Below, piece by piece: positions 8,360 to 16,621 of a stretch of 43,061 bases of DNA. This DNA comes from an uncultured Clostridia bacterium (GTDB lineage Bacteria; Bacillota; Clostridia; Christensenellales; Borkfalkiaceae). Both the position numbers and the translations under genes were made by a program. Within the stretch, counting starts at the first letter, position 1; each line of letters opens with the position of its first letter. The stretch is taken from NCBI GenBank assembly GCA_947625695.1, contig CANQPO010000011.1, positions 1-43,061 of the forward strand. The letters are read 5' to 3'. The notes under the pieces are model-generated. The model searched no databases, was not told the origin of the DNA, and saw only the letters and a list, made by a program, of their open reading frames with translations.

Positions 8360-8670
8360 GAAAAATCGCAATCGTCGGCGACGGCGACAGCATCATGGTG
8401 TTCAAAGCGGCGGGGGTCGCCACCTTCCCCGCGGAGGACGAAAAAAAGGCGCGGGACGTCTTGCGCAAAGTCGCGCAGGAGTATCAGGTGATCTTCGTCA
8501 CTGAGGAGCTTTCCCGCAAATTGGGCGATTTTTTGAAACGGTTCGACGAAACGCCCTATCCCGTCGTGCTCACCGTTCCCTCGGGGAAGGGCTCTTCGGG
8601 CTACGGCGACGAGATGTTGCGCTCCGCTATGGAACGCGCGCTCGGCGTAGACATTTTATTCCAGAAATAG
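8353..8670 (+). CDS. ntpG: V-type ATP synthase subunit F (central stalk)
   Basis: A 105-residue protein starting with KIAIVGDGDSIMVFKAAGV, the diagnostic GDxDSxxxFKxxG motif of V/A-ATPase subunit F. The Rossmann-like half is followed by YQVIFVTEELSRKL and VLTVPSGKGSSGYG. Subunit F binds the central shaft subunit D. The start ATG 8353 overlaps the ntpC stop TAG 8357-8359. A 46-base gap with a CGGAGC site precedes subunit A. Confidence 0.93.
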   Translation: MVGKIAIVGDGDSIMVFKAAGVATFPAEDEKKARDVLRKVAQEYQVIFVTEELSRKLGDFLKRFDETPYPVVLTVPSGKGSSGYGDEMLRSAMERALGVDILFQK

Positions 8671-8716
8671 GTTCGCGCGCTTAAAATAGCGCAAGAAAAC
8701 GCATACGGAGCAAGAT

Positions 8717-10483
8717 ATGGTTGGAAAAACAGTAAAGGTATCGGGGCCGCTGATCGTGGCGGAGAATATGGCGGACTGCAAGATGTACGACGTCGTGCGG
8801 GTCTCGGAGCTCGGCCTCATCGGCGAGATCATCGAACTGAGGGGGGACAAGGCGTCCATACAGGTGTATGAGGAGACGTCGGGCCTCGGCCCCGGCGAGG
8901 ACGTTTGGTCCACGGGCGAACCGCTCTCGGCGGAACTCGCGCCCGGGCTCATCACGGGCATTTTCGACGGCATCCAACGCCCGCTCACCACGCTGTATTG
9001 GAACTACGGCGACCGCATCTCCCGCGGCGTCTCCGTCAACAAGCTCGACCGCGAGAAGAAGTGGCGCTTCACCCCTCGCAAAAAGGCGGGCGACACAGTG
9101 GAGGCGGGCGATATTTTGGGCGTGGTGCAGGAGACGGAGATCGTCGAGCACCGCATTCTCGTGCCCTTCGGCGTAAGGGGGAGAATTCTCTCCGTTCGGG
9201 AGGGGGACTTTACCATCGAGGAGCCCATCGCCGAGATCGAAACGGAGACGGGCAAACGCCCCGTCTGCATGCTCCAGAAGTGGCCCGTCCGTAAGGGCAG
9301 ACCCTATAAAGAAAAACTCAACCCCGATAAGCCCATGGTCACGGGCCAGCGGGTCATTGATACCCTCTTCCCCATTGCAAAGGGGGGCGTTGCGGCGGTG
9401 CCCGGTCCCTTCGGGAGCGGCAAGACGGTCGTCCAGCACCAGCTCGCAAAGTGGGCGGACGCGGACATCATCGTCTACGTCGGCTGCGGCGAGCGCGGCA
9501 ACGAAATGACGGACGTTCTCAACGAATTCCCCGAACTCAAAGACCCCAAGACGGGGGAACCCTTGATGAAGCGCACCGTGCTCATCGCAAACACGTCGGA
9601 TATGCCCGTTGCGGCGCGCGAAGCGTCCATTTATACGGGAATTACGATCGCCGAGTACTTCCGAGACATGGGCTACAGCGTGGCGATCATGGCGGACAGT
9701 ACTTCCCGTTGGGCGGAGGCGCTCCGCGAAATGAGCGGACGTCTTGAAGAAATGCCGGGCGACGAGGGCTATCCCGCCTATCTTGCGAGCCGCCTTGCCG
9801 AGTTCTACGAACGCGCGGGCATCGTGAAATTGCTCGGAAGAGAAAACCGCGTGGGGTCGGTTTCCGCGATCGGCGCGGTCTCTCCTCCCGGCGGCGACCT
9901 TTCGGAGCCCGTTTCGCAGGCGACCCTTCGCATCGTCAAAGTATTCTGGGGGCTCTCCGCCTCCCTTGCCTACAAGCGGCACTTCCCCGCCATCGATTGG
10001 CTCATCAGCTATTCCCTCTATGCGGACAAGATGAAGGATTGGTACAACGAACAGGTGGGCAAGGACTTCCTCAAATACCGTCAGTTCGTCATGACCATTC
10101 TGCAGGAGGAAGCCGCCCTCGACGAGATCGTCCGTCTCGTCGGCATGGACGCCCTCTCTTCACGCGACCGCCTCGTCATGGAGACGGCCAAGACGGTGCG
10201 CGAGGACTATCTTCATCAAAACGCCTTCCACGAGGTGGACACCTACACCTCCATGCAAAAACAGCTTCTCATGCTCAGGCTCATCTTCGAGTTTTACCGC
10301 CTGTCGGAGGAGGCGCTCGGGCAATATGTTGCGCTCGACGACATTCTCGCCTGCTCCTTCAAGGAGAAGATCGGGCGGGCAAAGTACATTCCCGAGGAAA
10401 ATCTCGCCGAGTTCGAGGAAATTTTGCGCACGATGAATGCGGAGATCAAGGCGCTCGAACAGGGAGGAAACGAAGATGTATAA
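8717..10483 (+). CDS. ntpA: V-type ATP synthase catalytic subunit A
   Basis: 588 residues, normal length. A beta-barrel domain (about 1-70) is followed by the non-homologous insert typical of A subunits (about 110-200) and the nucleotide-binding domain with Walker A GPFGSGKT at about residues 230-237. [50 protein letters not shown] and [19 protein letters not shown] are classical catalytic-subunit stretches. It hydrolyses or makes ATP in the A3B3 head. The gene ends eight bases inside ntpB, so the two are translationally coupled in equal amounts. Confidence 0.98.
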   Translation: MVGKTVKVSGPLIVAENMADCKMYDVVRVSELGLIGEIIELRGDKASIQVYEETSGLGPGEDVWSTGEPLSAELAPGLITGIFDGIQRPLTTLYWNYGDRISRGVSVNKLDREKKWRFTPRKKAGDTVEAGDILGVVQETEIVEHRILVPFGVRGRILSVREGDFTIEEPIAEIETETGKRPVCMLQKWPVRKGRPYKEKLNPDKPMVTGQRVIDTLFPIAKGGVAAVPGPFGSGKTVVQHQLAKWADADIIVYVGCGERGNEMTDVLNEFPELKDPKTGEPLMKRTVLIANTSDMPVAAREASIYTGITIAEYFRDMGYSVAIMADSTSRWAEALREMSGRLEEMPGDEGYPAYLASRLAEFYERAGIVKLLGRENRVGSVSAIGAVSPPGGDLSEPVSQATLRIVKVFWGLSASLAYKRHFPAIDWLISYSLYADKMKDWYNEQVGKDFLKYRQFVMTILQEEAALDEIVRLVGMDALSSRDRLVMETAKTVREDYLHQNAFHEVDTYTSMQKQLLMLRLIFEFYRLSEEALGQYVALDDILACSFKEKIGRAKYIPEENLAEFEEILRTMNAEIKALEQGGNEDV

Positions 10484-11846
10484 AGAATATAAGACCATCC
10501 GCGAAGTGGTGGGGCCCCTTATGCTCGTCGAGGGCGTGGAGGGGGTCAAATACAACGAACTTGTGGACATCGTCTGCGCAAACGGGGAGACCCGCCGCGG
10601 CAAGGTGCTCGAGGTCAACCGCGACAAGGCGGTGGTGCAGCTCTTCGAAAATTCGCAGGGGTTGCAGATCGCCACGAGCAAGGCCCGCTTTTTGGGGCAC
10701 AGCCAGGAGCTTGCCGTCTCGCGCGACATGCTCGGGCGGGTATTCGACGGCATGGGCAACCCCCGCGACGGCGGCGCGCCCGTCATTCCCGAAAAGATGG
10801 CGGACATCAACGGCGAGCCCATCAACCCCGCTGCGCGCGACTATCCCAACGAATTCATTCAGACGGGCGTGTCTGCGATCGACGGGCTCAACACCCTCGT
10901 GCGCGGGCAGAAACTCCCCGTGTTCTCGATGAGCGGCCTTCCCCATGCCGAGCTTGCGGCGCAGATTGCGCGTCAGGCAAAGGTGCGCGGGGGAGACAGC
11001 AAGTTCGCCGTCGTGTTCGCGGCGATCGGCATCACGTTCGAAGAGGCGCAGTACTTTGTGGAGGACTTCAAGCGCACGGGCGCCATCGAGCGCACGGTGC
11101 TGTTCACCAATCTTGCCAACGACCCCGCGGTCGAGCGTATCGCAACCCCCCGCATGGCGCTCACCTGCGCCGAATATCTCGCCTTCGAATGCGGCATGCA
11201 CGTGCTTGTCATCATGACGGACATCACCAACTATGCCGAGGCGCTCCGCGAAGTATCGGCGGCGCGGCGGGAAGTTCCCGGGCGGCGTGGGTATCCCGGG
11301 TATCTCTACACCGACCTCGCCTCTCTGTATGAAAGAGCGGGGCGCATCCGCGGCAAGGAGGGGAGCATTACGCAAATTCCCATTCTCACCATGCCCGAGG
11401 ACGACAAGACCCACCCCATTCCCGACCTCACGGGCTACATCACCGAGGGGCAGATCATTCTTTCCCGTGACCTCTATAAAAAGGGACTGAACCCGCCCAT
11501 CGACGTTTTGCCGTCCCTCTCCCGTCTGAAGGACAAGGGCATCGGCAAGAACAAGACGCGCGAGGACCACGCGGACACGATGAACCAGCTCTTTGCAGCG
11601 TATGCGCGGGGCAAGGAGAGCAAGGAGCTCTCGGCCATCTTGGGCGAGGCGGCCCTTTCGGACGTGGATAAGCTGTATGCAAAGTTCGCCGAGGAGTTCG
11701 AAAAGGAGTACGTCAACCAAGGCTTTGAAACCGACCGCACCATCGAGGAAACGCTTGACATCGGCTGGAAGCTTTTGAAAATTCTGCCCAAGACCGAGCT
11801 CAAGCGCATCCGCGAGGAATACCTCACCAAATATTTGCCCAAATAA
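10476..11846 (+). CDS. ntpB: V-type ATP synthase regulatory subunit B
   Basis: 456 residues from ATG 10476 behind GGGAGGAAAC; the upstream ATG at 10437 is in ntpA and lacks a site. The sequence ([85 protein letters not shown]) is unmistakable for the B subunit. A non-P-loop SGLPHAE stands where Walker A would be. It alternates with A in the head and contributes the arginine finger. It is followed not by ntpD directly but by about 450 bp of interspersed repeats. Confidence 0.98.
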   Translation: MYKEYKTIREVVGPLMLVEGVEGVKYNELVDIVCANGETRRGKVLEVNRDKAVVQLFENSQGLQIATSKARFLGHSQELAVSRDMLGRVFDGMGNPRDGGAPVIPEKMADINGEPINPAARDYPNEFIQTGVSAIDGLNTLVRGQKLPVFSMSGLPHAELAAQIARQAKVRGGDSKFAVVFAAIGITFEEAQYFVEDFKRTGAIERTVLFTNLANDPAVERIATPRMALTCAEYLAFECGMHVLVIMTDITNYAEALREVSAARREVPGRRGYPGYLYTDLASLYERAGRIRGKEGSITQIPILTMPEDDKTHPIPDLTGYITEGQIILSRDLYKKGLNPPIDVLPSLSRLKDKGIGKNKTREDHADTMNQLFAAYARGKESKELSAILGEAALSDVDKLYAKFAEEFEKEYVNQGFETDRTIEETLDIGWKLLKILPKTELKRIREEYLTKYLPK

Positions 11847-11932
11847 CTCCGACCTGTCCCCGTAAACGGGGGCGGGTGGCGAGCGAAGCGAGACAGGCGG
11901 GGCGCTCTCCACTCTTTCGCCCTCCGCGCATG

Positions 11933-12098
11933 TGCGTCATTCCGAGCCGCAACGGAAAGAACGCAGTCCGACATGGCAATTCCCCGAGGGAATCTTGCTA
12001 CGTCCAAGTACGTTATAACCAAGCCAAAACGTACCAAGATGCCTTCGCGGACTTGCTAAAACGAACTGCGTATTAAAATTACGGCTCAGCATGACGCA
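11933..12098 (+). repeat. R1 element, full copy
   Basis: 166 bp beginning TGCGTCATTCCGAGCCG and ending CGGCTCAGCATGACGCA; the ends are inverted repeats (14 of 17 bases). Internally it has the hairpin ATTCCC-CGA-GGGAAT and the phrase ATGCCTTCGCGGACTTGC. Other copies lie at 15749, 15847, 28175 and 37872, all on the same strand. Confidence 0.85.
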
Positions 12099-12131
12099 TG
12101 TACATACAGACTGCGTCCCCACATTTTGGCT

Positions 12132-12185
12132 ACTTCGCCTTGCGGCTCGTGCCGCCCTTAGACAACATAGAACGTGCGGGCGGGG
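12132..12185 (+). repeat. R2 element in an R1 right-end remnant
   Basis: About 54 bp, ACTTCGCCTT...GGGCGGGG. It sits between GGCT and CAGGGTGAC, i.e. at the same point of an R1-like right end as the copy at 15999. Other copies are at 14199 and 24847 in reverse orientation. Confidence 0.75.
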
Positions 12186-12239
12186 CAGGGTGACATTTTG
12201 GAACGGCGTTCTGCTTATTCTACTTGCTCTCCCCAATCT

Positions 12240-12276
12240 GTCATTTCGAGTGGAGCGAAGCGGAATCGAGAAATCT
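12240..12276 (+). repeat. R3 repeat (GTCATTTCGA...GAGAAATCT)
   Basis: A short dispersed repeat reading GTCATTTCGAGTGGAGCGAA then ending GAATCGAGAAATCTC. Variants occur, often as face-to-face pairs, at 14070, 14278, 14393, 16194, 18279, 24695 and 28432. This copy ends about 20 bases before ntpD. Confidence 0.75.
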
Positions 12277-12296
12277 CGCCTTATTATTAAATCATC

Positions 12297-12917
12297 ATGA
12301 CAAGACTCAACGTCAATCCAACCCGAATGGAGCTGAAAAAGCTGAAAGCGCGGCTTGCAACGGCCGTGCGCGGGCACAAGCTCTTAAAAGACAAGTCGGA
12401 CGAAATGATCCGTCGTTTTACGCTGATCATCAGGGAAAATAAACGCCTCCGCGACGAGGTGGAGGCGTCTCTCGCGAATACGCTGCGGCAATTTTCGGTG
12501 GCGCGGTCGCTCACGCCCGAATACGCGGTAGAGGCGGCGTTCGGTATGCCCACTGCGGCGGTCACGGCGGAGTGCGGGGTGGAGAGCGTCATGGGGGTAG
12601 ACGTCCCCAAGATCGAGCTCACTTCCTCGGTGCGGACGGACATCCTCCCTTACGCCTATTCGGAAATCACGAGCGAGGCGGACGAGAGCGTGCGGGAAAT
12701 TTCGTCGGTGCTGCCGTCGCTTGTAAAACTTGCGGCGGTGGAGAAGTCGGTGCGGCTGCTTGCCGATGAGATCGAGCGCAACAAACGCCGCGTCAACGCC
12801 CTCGAATATGTGATGATCCCGCAGCTCGAGGAGACGATCAAGTACATTCGCGACAAGCTCGACGAAAACGAGCGCGCCGCCATCATCCGCCTCATGAAGG
12901 TAAAGAACAAGGCGTAA
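12297..12917 (+). CDS. ntpD: V-type ATP synthase subunit D (central shaft)
   Basis: 206 residues. The start TRLNVNPTRMELKKLKARL is the near-invariant N-terminus of subunit D, and ATAVRGHKLLKDKSDEMIRRF follows. The protein is two long helices forming the rotating shaft inside A3B3, with C-terminal RRVNALEYVMIPQLEETIKYI also typical. It completes the ATPase. Unlike its usual position it lies 450 bp after ntpB, beyond a block of repeats, and has no visible Shine-Dalgarno site (TTATTAAATCATC precedes the ATG). Expression probably depends on read-through from ntpB or on an unrecognised promoter in the repeats. Confidence 0.96.
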   Translation: MTRLNVNPTRMELKKLKARLATAVRGHKLLKDKSDEMIRRFTLIIRENKRLRDEVEASLANTLRQFSVARSLTPEYAVEAAFGMPTAAVTAECGVESVMGVDVPKIELTSSVRTDILPYAYSEITSEADESVREISSVLPSLVKLAAVEKSVRLLADEIERNKRRVNALEYVMIPQLEETIKYIRDKLDENERAAIIRLMKVKNKA

Positions 12918-12923
12918 ATAATT

Positions 12924-13134
12924 TCGTTGGTTTCTTTGCTCCGTCCTCCTTGCCCACCCCTTGAGGGTGGAGCATTGCATTCTGCCAACGGTTGATAACC
13001 GTTGGCGCAATGCGACATGAGTGAGCGCATCAGAGGCGCGAACGGTGACCGAACACGGGTTTCTACCCGTGTGAGAAAGGTGTCACGCGCAAAACGCGTG
13101 ACGGAAGGGGTGTCGTTCGAAAAGAAACCAACGA
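12924..13134. repeat. 211-bp multi-hairpin element bounded by 14-bp inverted repeats
   Basis: Perfect inverted ends TCGTTGGTTTCTTT (12924-12937) and its complement (13121-13134) enclose three perfect hairpins. The first is GCCAACGGTT-GAT-AACCGTTGGC (12984-13006), extended by GCATTGC/GCAATGC. The second is ACACGGGT-TTCT-ACCCGTGT (13053-13072). The third is GTCACGCG-CAAAA-CGCGTGAC (13082-13102). It could be a non-autonomous mobile element or a structured RNA; no coding frame is convincing. Only one copy is in the window. Confidence 0.7.
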
Positions 13135-13388
13135 GGAAACTCCCAACAGAACCCCCTCCTCGGGAGGGGGACTAAGGGGGTGGGTGCCCTTGCCGTCCCT
13201 TTTAGGGAAAGTACCCGCGAAGCGGGTGGTTCTCTAAAACCCCTCAGTCACTTCGTGACAGCTCCCCTATAAGGGGCGCCAAGGCGGTGTCCTCGTCTCT
13301 TACTCGCCCGCCCTCGCGTAAGCGGGGGAGGGGTAGGGGAGGGGGCCACCTCATTTCAAAAAAAATCCAAAAAAGGAGAAAAATAAAA
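13135..13388. repeat. R5-R4-R6 repeat string upstream of ferritin
   Basis: The string contains an R5 hairpin (CCCCCTCCTCGGGAGGGGG then CTAAGGGGGTGGG, 13151-13184), a GTACCCGCGAAGCGGGT hairpin, an R4 copy in reverse (13240-13282) and an R6 copy (CTCGCCCGCC...GGGGAGGGGTAGGGG, 13303-13347). Only the last 40 bases, with AAAAAAGGAG, look like a native leader. No clear promoter is seen. Confidence 0.75.
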
Positions 13389-13907
13389 ATGTTAAACGAA
13401 AAGATCGCGGCAATGCTCAACGACCAGATCAACAAGGAACTCTACTCGGCGTATCTCTATCTCGATTTCGCCAACTACTATGCCGACGAAGGCTTAGACG
13501 GCTTTGCGCATTGGTACGAAGTGCAGGCGCAGGAGGAGCGCGATCATGCGATGATGCTCCGCCGCTACCTCATCAACAACGGCCACCGCGTCGTGTTCGA
13601 GGCGGTCGCCAAGCCCGACAAGACCTTCAAGGCCCACATCGATCCCCTGAAGGCGGGCTACGAGCACGAGCAGTATGTCACCTCCCTCATCACCGACATC
13701 TACCACGAGGCGGCGGGGCAGAAGGACTACCGCACCATGCAGTTCCTCGATTGGTTCATCAAGGAGCAGGGCGAAGAGGAGACGAACGCGGACGACATGG
13801 TCAAGAAGTACAAGCTCTTCGGGCAGGACGCGAAGGGGCTTTATGCTCTCAATCAAGAGCTCGCCGCCCGCGTCTATACGCCTTCCGCCACCGGCCCCGC
13901 TATGTAA
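13389..13907 (+). CDS. ftnA: Non-heme ferritin
   Basis: 172 residues from ATG 13389, with AAAAAAGGAG upstream; the longer open frame upstream runs through repeats and is rejected. The sequence LNDQINKELYSAYLYLDFANYYADEGLDGFAHWYEVQAQEERDHAMMLRRYL carries the ferroxidase ligands (E in NKELYSAYLY; E..H in QEERDHAMM; later E in YEHEQYV, and KEQGEEETNADDM). It would form a 24-mer shell that oxidises Fe(II) and stores iron, limiting Fenton chemistry. It sits next to fprA and rubredoxin, a typical anaerobe oxygen-defence set, though each appears to have its own transcript. A strong terminator follows. Confidence 0.95.
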   Translation: MLNEKIAAMLNDQINKELYSAYLYLDFANYYADEGLDGFAHWYEVQAQEERDHAMMLRRYLINNGHRVVFEAVAKPDKTFKAHIDPLKAGYEHEQYVTSLITDIYHEAAGQKDYRTMQFLDWFIKEQGEEETNADDMVKKYKLFGQDAKGLYALNQELAARVYTPSATGPAM

Positions 13908-13939
13908 ACAACACCATGTAAACAAAAAAGCAAAGCATA

Positions 13940-13976
13940 CGCCGCGCGCGGGCATCCTGCCCGCGCGCGGCGTTTT
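13940..13976 (+). terminator. Rho-independent terminator of ferritin
   Basis: Perfect 15-bp stem CGCCGCGCGCGGGCA (13940-13954), loop TCC, complementary arm to 13972, then TTTTAT. It ends the ferritin transcript. Confidence 0.9.
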
Positions 13977-14451
13977 ATCATTTCGCCCTGTACACTATTC
14001 TAATCACGTCACCCTGCCCCCGCCCGCTGTTCTGATTACGTCACCCTGCCCCGAACCATTCTAAAATACGTCACCCTGAGCGTAGTCAAAGGGTGTCCGC
14101 ATTAAACAAGGACATGTTTCGACTTCGCTCAACATGACGTAATTTTAGAATGGCGCTCCGTCCCCCCCACTTGGCTGCCCCTTGAGGGGGAGCCGTCGCC
14201 CCGCCCGCACGTTCTATGTTGTCTAAGGGCGGCACGAGGAGCTTGCGACGAAGTAGAAATCTCGCCTTATTATAATGCGGTAGAGACCCATTCGACTCCG
14301 CTTTGCTCCGCTCAGGGTGACATTTTTAGAATAATGTTCGGTTTCTCCTTGCTGTCCTTCAATTAGTCATTTCGTCCTGCGCGCGGTGTTTTGTCATTTC
14401 GACCTAGCCGCAGGCGGAGTGGAGAAATCTTTGCTTATTCTGCGTTACCGC
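13977..14451. repeat. Repeat-filled gap between ferritin and fprA
   Basis: No gene. It holds several GTCACCCTG fragments, an R3 inverted pair (14070-14138, GTCACCCTGAGCG facing CGCTCAACATGAC), a GCCCCTTGAGGGGGAGC hairpin, an R2 copy in reverse (14199-14254), an R3 in reverse (14278-14321) and another R3 (14393-14430). Confidence 0.75.
14199..14254 (-). repeat. R2 element, reverse copy
   Basis: About 56 bp, CCCCGCCCGCACGTTCTATG ... GACGAAGT, the complement of the copies at 12132 and 15999. The surrounding sequence is not R1, so R2 also exists outside R1. Confidence 0.75.
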
Positions 14452-14480
14452 TTGCCTTTTTGTCCATAATGTGGTAAACT
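14452..14480 (+). promoter_or_regulatory. Predicted promoter of fprA
   Basis: TTGCCT (14452-14457), a 17-base spacer, TAAACT (14475-14480). The ATG is at 14513, with AAGGAGCAACT before it. A moderate match to the sigma-A consensus. Confidence 0.55.
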
Positions 14481-14512
14481 ATTAACTGTTTTTCAAAGAA
14501 CAAGGAGCAACT

Positions 14513-15712
14513 ATGCACAACATCATTCCCATTACAGAAGACCTCTACTATGTCGGCGGGAGCGACAGACGGCTCTCGCTGTTCGAAAACGTCTACCCCG
14601 TGCCGCGCGGGGTGTCCTACAATTCCTATCTTCTGCTCGACGAAAAGACGGCGCTGTTCGACACGGTGGACCCCTCTGTTGCCGATCTCTATCTCGAAAA
14701 CGTCGCGGCGGCGCTGAATGGAAGGCAGCTCGACTATCTCGTCGTTCACCACATGGAACCCGACCATTCGGCCACCTTTCTGCGCCTTGTAAAGAGCTAT
14801 CCCGAGGCGACGATCGTCACAAGCGCGAAGGCGGCGCAGATGATGAAGAACTTCTTCCCCTTCGACGGCGCGAACGTTCAGATCGTCAAGGAGGGGGACG
14901 TCCTCTCTACGGGCAAGCACAGCTTTACCTTTGTCGCCGCGCCCATGGTGCATTGGCCCGAAGTGCTGTTCTCCTTCGATACCACGACGGGCACCCTCTT
15001 CTCGGCGGACGCCTTCGGCACGTTCGGGGCTCTGGGCGGCAGTATTTTTGCCGATGAGGTGAACTTCAAAGAGGAATTTCTCTCCGACGCCCGCAGATAT
15101 TATTTCAACATCGTGGGCAAATACGGCATTCAGGTGCAGACCGTCCTCAAAAAGGCGGCTGGGCTCGACATCAAAATGGTCTGCCCCCTGCACGGCCCCG
15201 TTTGGCGGAAGGATATGGGTTACTATCTCGGTTTATACGATACTTGGAGCAAGTACGTACCGGAGGAGAAGGGCGCGGTCGTCTTTTACGGCACCATTCA
15301 CGGGCACACGGGGAACGCGGCGGAAATTCTGGCAACAGCCATTGCGCAGCACGGCGCACCCGTCAAGGTGTACGACGTCTCGCAGACCGAGCTCTCCCAA
15401 CTCGTTGCGGAGGCGTTCCGCTATTCCCATCTCGCCTTTGTCTCTGCGACGTACAATAACGGCATTTTCCTGCCCATGGAGCAGCTTTTGCACGATCTTG
15501 CGGCGCACAATTTCCAAAACAGGAAGTATGCGCTCGTCGAAAACGGCAGCTGGTCGCCGCAGGCGGGGACGCTGATGAAGAACATGATCGGCGAGTGGAA
15601 GAACATGACGCAGATCGGCGAAAAGGTGACGCTTCTCTCCTCTGTCAAGGAGGAGCAAGCGGAGGCGCTCCGCACCCTCGGCGCACAGCTCGCCGCAGAT
15701 ATTATTGTCTAA
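14513..15712 (+). CDS. fprA: FprA-family A-type flavoprotein (flavodiiron O2/NO reductase)
   Basis: 399 residues. The N-terminal metallo-beta-lactamase-like domain (1-250) binds a di-iron centre; the ligands are visible as H80, E82, D84 and H85 (HHMEPDHS), H147 (MVHWPE), D166 (SADAFG) and H227 (CPLHGPVW). The C-terminal flavodoxin domain (about 255-395) starts FYGTIHGHTGNAA, the FMN phosphate loop. Such proteins reduce O2 to water or NO to N2O in anaerobes, usually taking electrons from rubredoxin; a rubredoxin gene lies 600 bp downstream. The start is supported by AAGGAG and the promoter. The H79/H80 pair and all ligands are intact, so it should be active. Confidence 0.95.
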   Translation: MHNIIPITEDLYYVGGSDRRLSLFENVYPVPRGVSYNSYLLLDEKTALFDTVDPSVADLYLENVAAALNGRQLDYLVVHHMEPDHSATFLRLVKSYPEATIVTSAKAAQMMKNFFPFDGANVQIVKEGDVLSTGKHSFTFVAAPMVHWPEVLFSFDTTTGTLFSADAFGTFGALGGSIFADEVNFKEEFLSDARRYYFNIVGKYGIQVQTVLKKAAGLDIKMVCPLHGPVWRKDMGYYLGLYDTWSKYVPEEKGAVVFYGTIHGHTGNAAEILATAIAQHGAPVKVYDVSQTELSQLVAEAFRYSHLAFVSATYNNGIFLPMEQLLHDLAAHNFQNRKYALVENGSWSPQAGTLMKNMIGEWKNMTQIGEKVTLLSSVKEEQAEALRTLGAQLAADIIV

Positions 15713-15748
15713 ACGTTTGCCTTCTCCCCCTCCCCCGCGCGCGGTAGC

Positions 15749-15846
15749 GCGTCATTCCGAGCCGTATAAGCAATAACAAAGTCCGACATGGCAATTCCCC
15801 GAGGGAATCTTGCTACGTCCAAGTACGATTAAAACCACCCAAACCC
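15749..15846 (+). repeat. R1 element, left half only
   Basis: It begins GCGTCATTCCGAGCCG and includes the ATTCCC-CGA-GGGAAT hairpin, but breaks off after AAGTACGATTAAAACC, where a new R1 copy starts. The arrangement suggests partial tandem duplication or one copy landing in another. Confidence 0.75.
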
Positions 15847-16064
15847 GCGTCATTCCGAGCCACAGAGGAAAGAACGAAGTTCGACATGGCAATTCCCCGA
15901 GGGAATCTTGCTACGTCCAAGTACGTTCAAAACCGAGCCCAAACGTACCAAGATGCCTTCGCGGACTTGCTAATGGACTACGTACACACATTCCGGCTAC
16001 TTCGCACTACGTGCTCGTGCCGCCCTTCGACAACATAGAACGTGCGGGCGGGGCAGCATGACGC
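15847..16064 (+). repeat. R1 element interrupted by R2
   Basis: It matches R1 up to TTCCGGCT, then carries R2, then resumes with CAGCATGACGC. Removing R2 restores the R1 end CGGCTCAGCATGACGC exactly. Confidence 0.8.
15999..16053 (+). repeat. R2 element nested in R1
   Basis: 55 bp, ACTTCGCACTACGTGCTCG ... GCGGGCGGGG, inserted in the right end of the R1 copy. Confidence 0.8.
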
Positions 16065-16319
16065 TTTGAAGAAGCTAAGCGGAACCCCCTCCCACGGAGG
16101 GGGCAAGAGAAACCCAAAGGAACTCCCTCCACCCTCGGAGTACTAAGGGGGCGGGTGGCGCCGCAGGCGTCAGGTGGGGCGCATTCCCAAAATGTCATTT
16201 CGAGTGGAGCGTAGCGGAATCGAGAAATCTCTGTATTATTGAAAATTGGAAAAGATGTCTCGACTACGCTCGACATGACAGTTTAAGAACAAAAAATTCA
16301 AAAAAGGAGATATAAAAAC

Positions 16320-16475
16320 ATGAAGTATGTATGCAATGTATGCGGTTACACGTATGACGAAGAGGCGGGCGATCCCGACAACGGCATTGCGCCCGGCACC
16401 AAGTGGGAGGATATTCCCGACGACTACACCTGCCCGCTCTGCGGCGTCGGCAAGGAAGATTTCTCCGCCGAATAA
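16320..16475 (+). CDS. Rubredoxin
   Basis: A 51-residue protein, [19 protein letters not shown] and onward, with a good AAAGGAGA site. The two iron-binding pairs are CNVCG (C5, C8) and CPLCG (C38, C41), which hold one Fe in a FeS4 site. The rest ([23 protein letters not shown]) is the standard rubredoxin sequence. It carries single electrons at low potential. The nearby fprA product is the probable partner, giving an NADH to rubredoxin to flavodiiron protein route for O2 or NO reduction; the reductase is not in the window. A strong terminator follows. Confidence 0.96.
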   Translation: MKYVCNVCGYTYDEEAGDPDNGIAPGTKWEDIPDDYTCPLCGVGKEDFSAE

Positions 16476-16484
16476 CTCCATTTC

Positions 16485-16512
16485 TCCTCCCCCCGTGCGG
16501 GGAGGATTTTTT
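16485..16512 (+). terminator. Rho-independent terminator of rubredoxin
   Basis: Stem TCCTCCCC (16485-16492) with GGGGAGGA (16499-16506) followed by six T. It separates rubredoxin from pdxS. Confidence 0.88.
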
Positions 16513-16563
16513 GTCCTTCCCAACGTATTCGGTATGCGAAAAACCCACTCCCCCCGAAATAAG

Positions 16564-16592
16564 TTGACGGCTTTCCGCGTTCGTGCTATAAT
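16564..16592 (+). promoter_or_regulatory. Predicted promoter of pdxST
   Basis: TTGACG (16564-16569), a 17-base spacer, TATAAT (16587-16592): an almost ideal sigma-A promoter. The leader to the pdxS ATG is about 22 bases, with GAGGTG as ribosome-binding site. Confidence 0.88.
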
Positions 16593-16621
16593 AGGCGCGA
16601 AATCAAATCGAGGTGCAAACA

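Larger units (their letters stand above)
11847..12296. repeat. Repeat block between ntpB and ntpD
   Basis: This 450-bp gap holds no gene. In order it contains a GGGGGCGGGTGG-type fragment, a full R1 element (11933-12098), a second R1 right end interrupted by R2 (12132-12185), and an R3 copy (12240-12276) ending about 20 bases before the ntpD start. No promoter or ribosome-binding site for ntpD is evident. In related operons B and D usually adjoin, so this block is best read as accumulated repeats within an operon. Confidence 0.8.
15713..16319. repeat. Repeat block between fprA and rubredoxin
   Basis: 607 bp with no gene other than the short leader of the rubredoxin gene. Contents: a truncated R1 (15749-15846), an R1 with R2 nested in it (15847-16064), R5-like CCCCTCCCACGGAGGGGGC and a partner (16083-16158), and an R3 inverted pair (16194-16279). 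AAAGGAGATATAAAAAC precedes the rubredoxin start. No convincing promoter was found. Confidence 0.8.

Noticed and set aside
10446..11912. Long minus-strand open frame (488 codons) opposite ntpB, and similar ones opposite other genes
   Set aside because: GC-rich codon use leaves the opposite strand open by chance; the plus-strand genes are certain and the antisense products look like no protein.
11933..12098. R1 as a tRNA-like or rRNA fragment
   Set aside because: No cloverleaf, T-loop or conserved rRNA segment could be found; the ends are simple inverted repeats.
12091..12300. Small open frame in the ntpB-ntpD gap
   Set aside because: It is formed wholly of R1/R2/R3 repeats and has no ribosome-binding site.
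16613..16621. Alternative ATG three codons upstream of pdxS
   Set aside because: It overlaps the ribosome-binding site GAGGTG; ATG 16622 has proper spacing.
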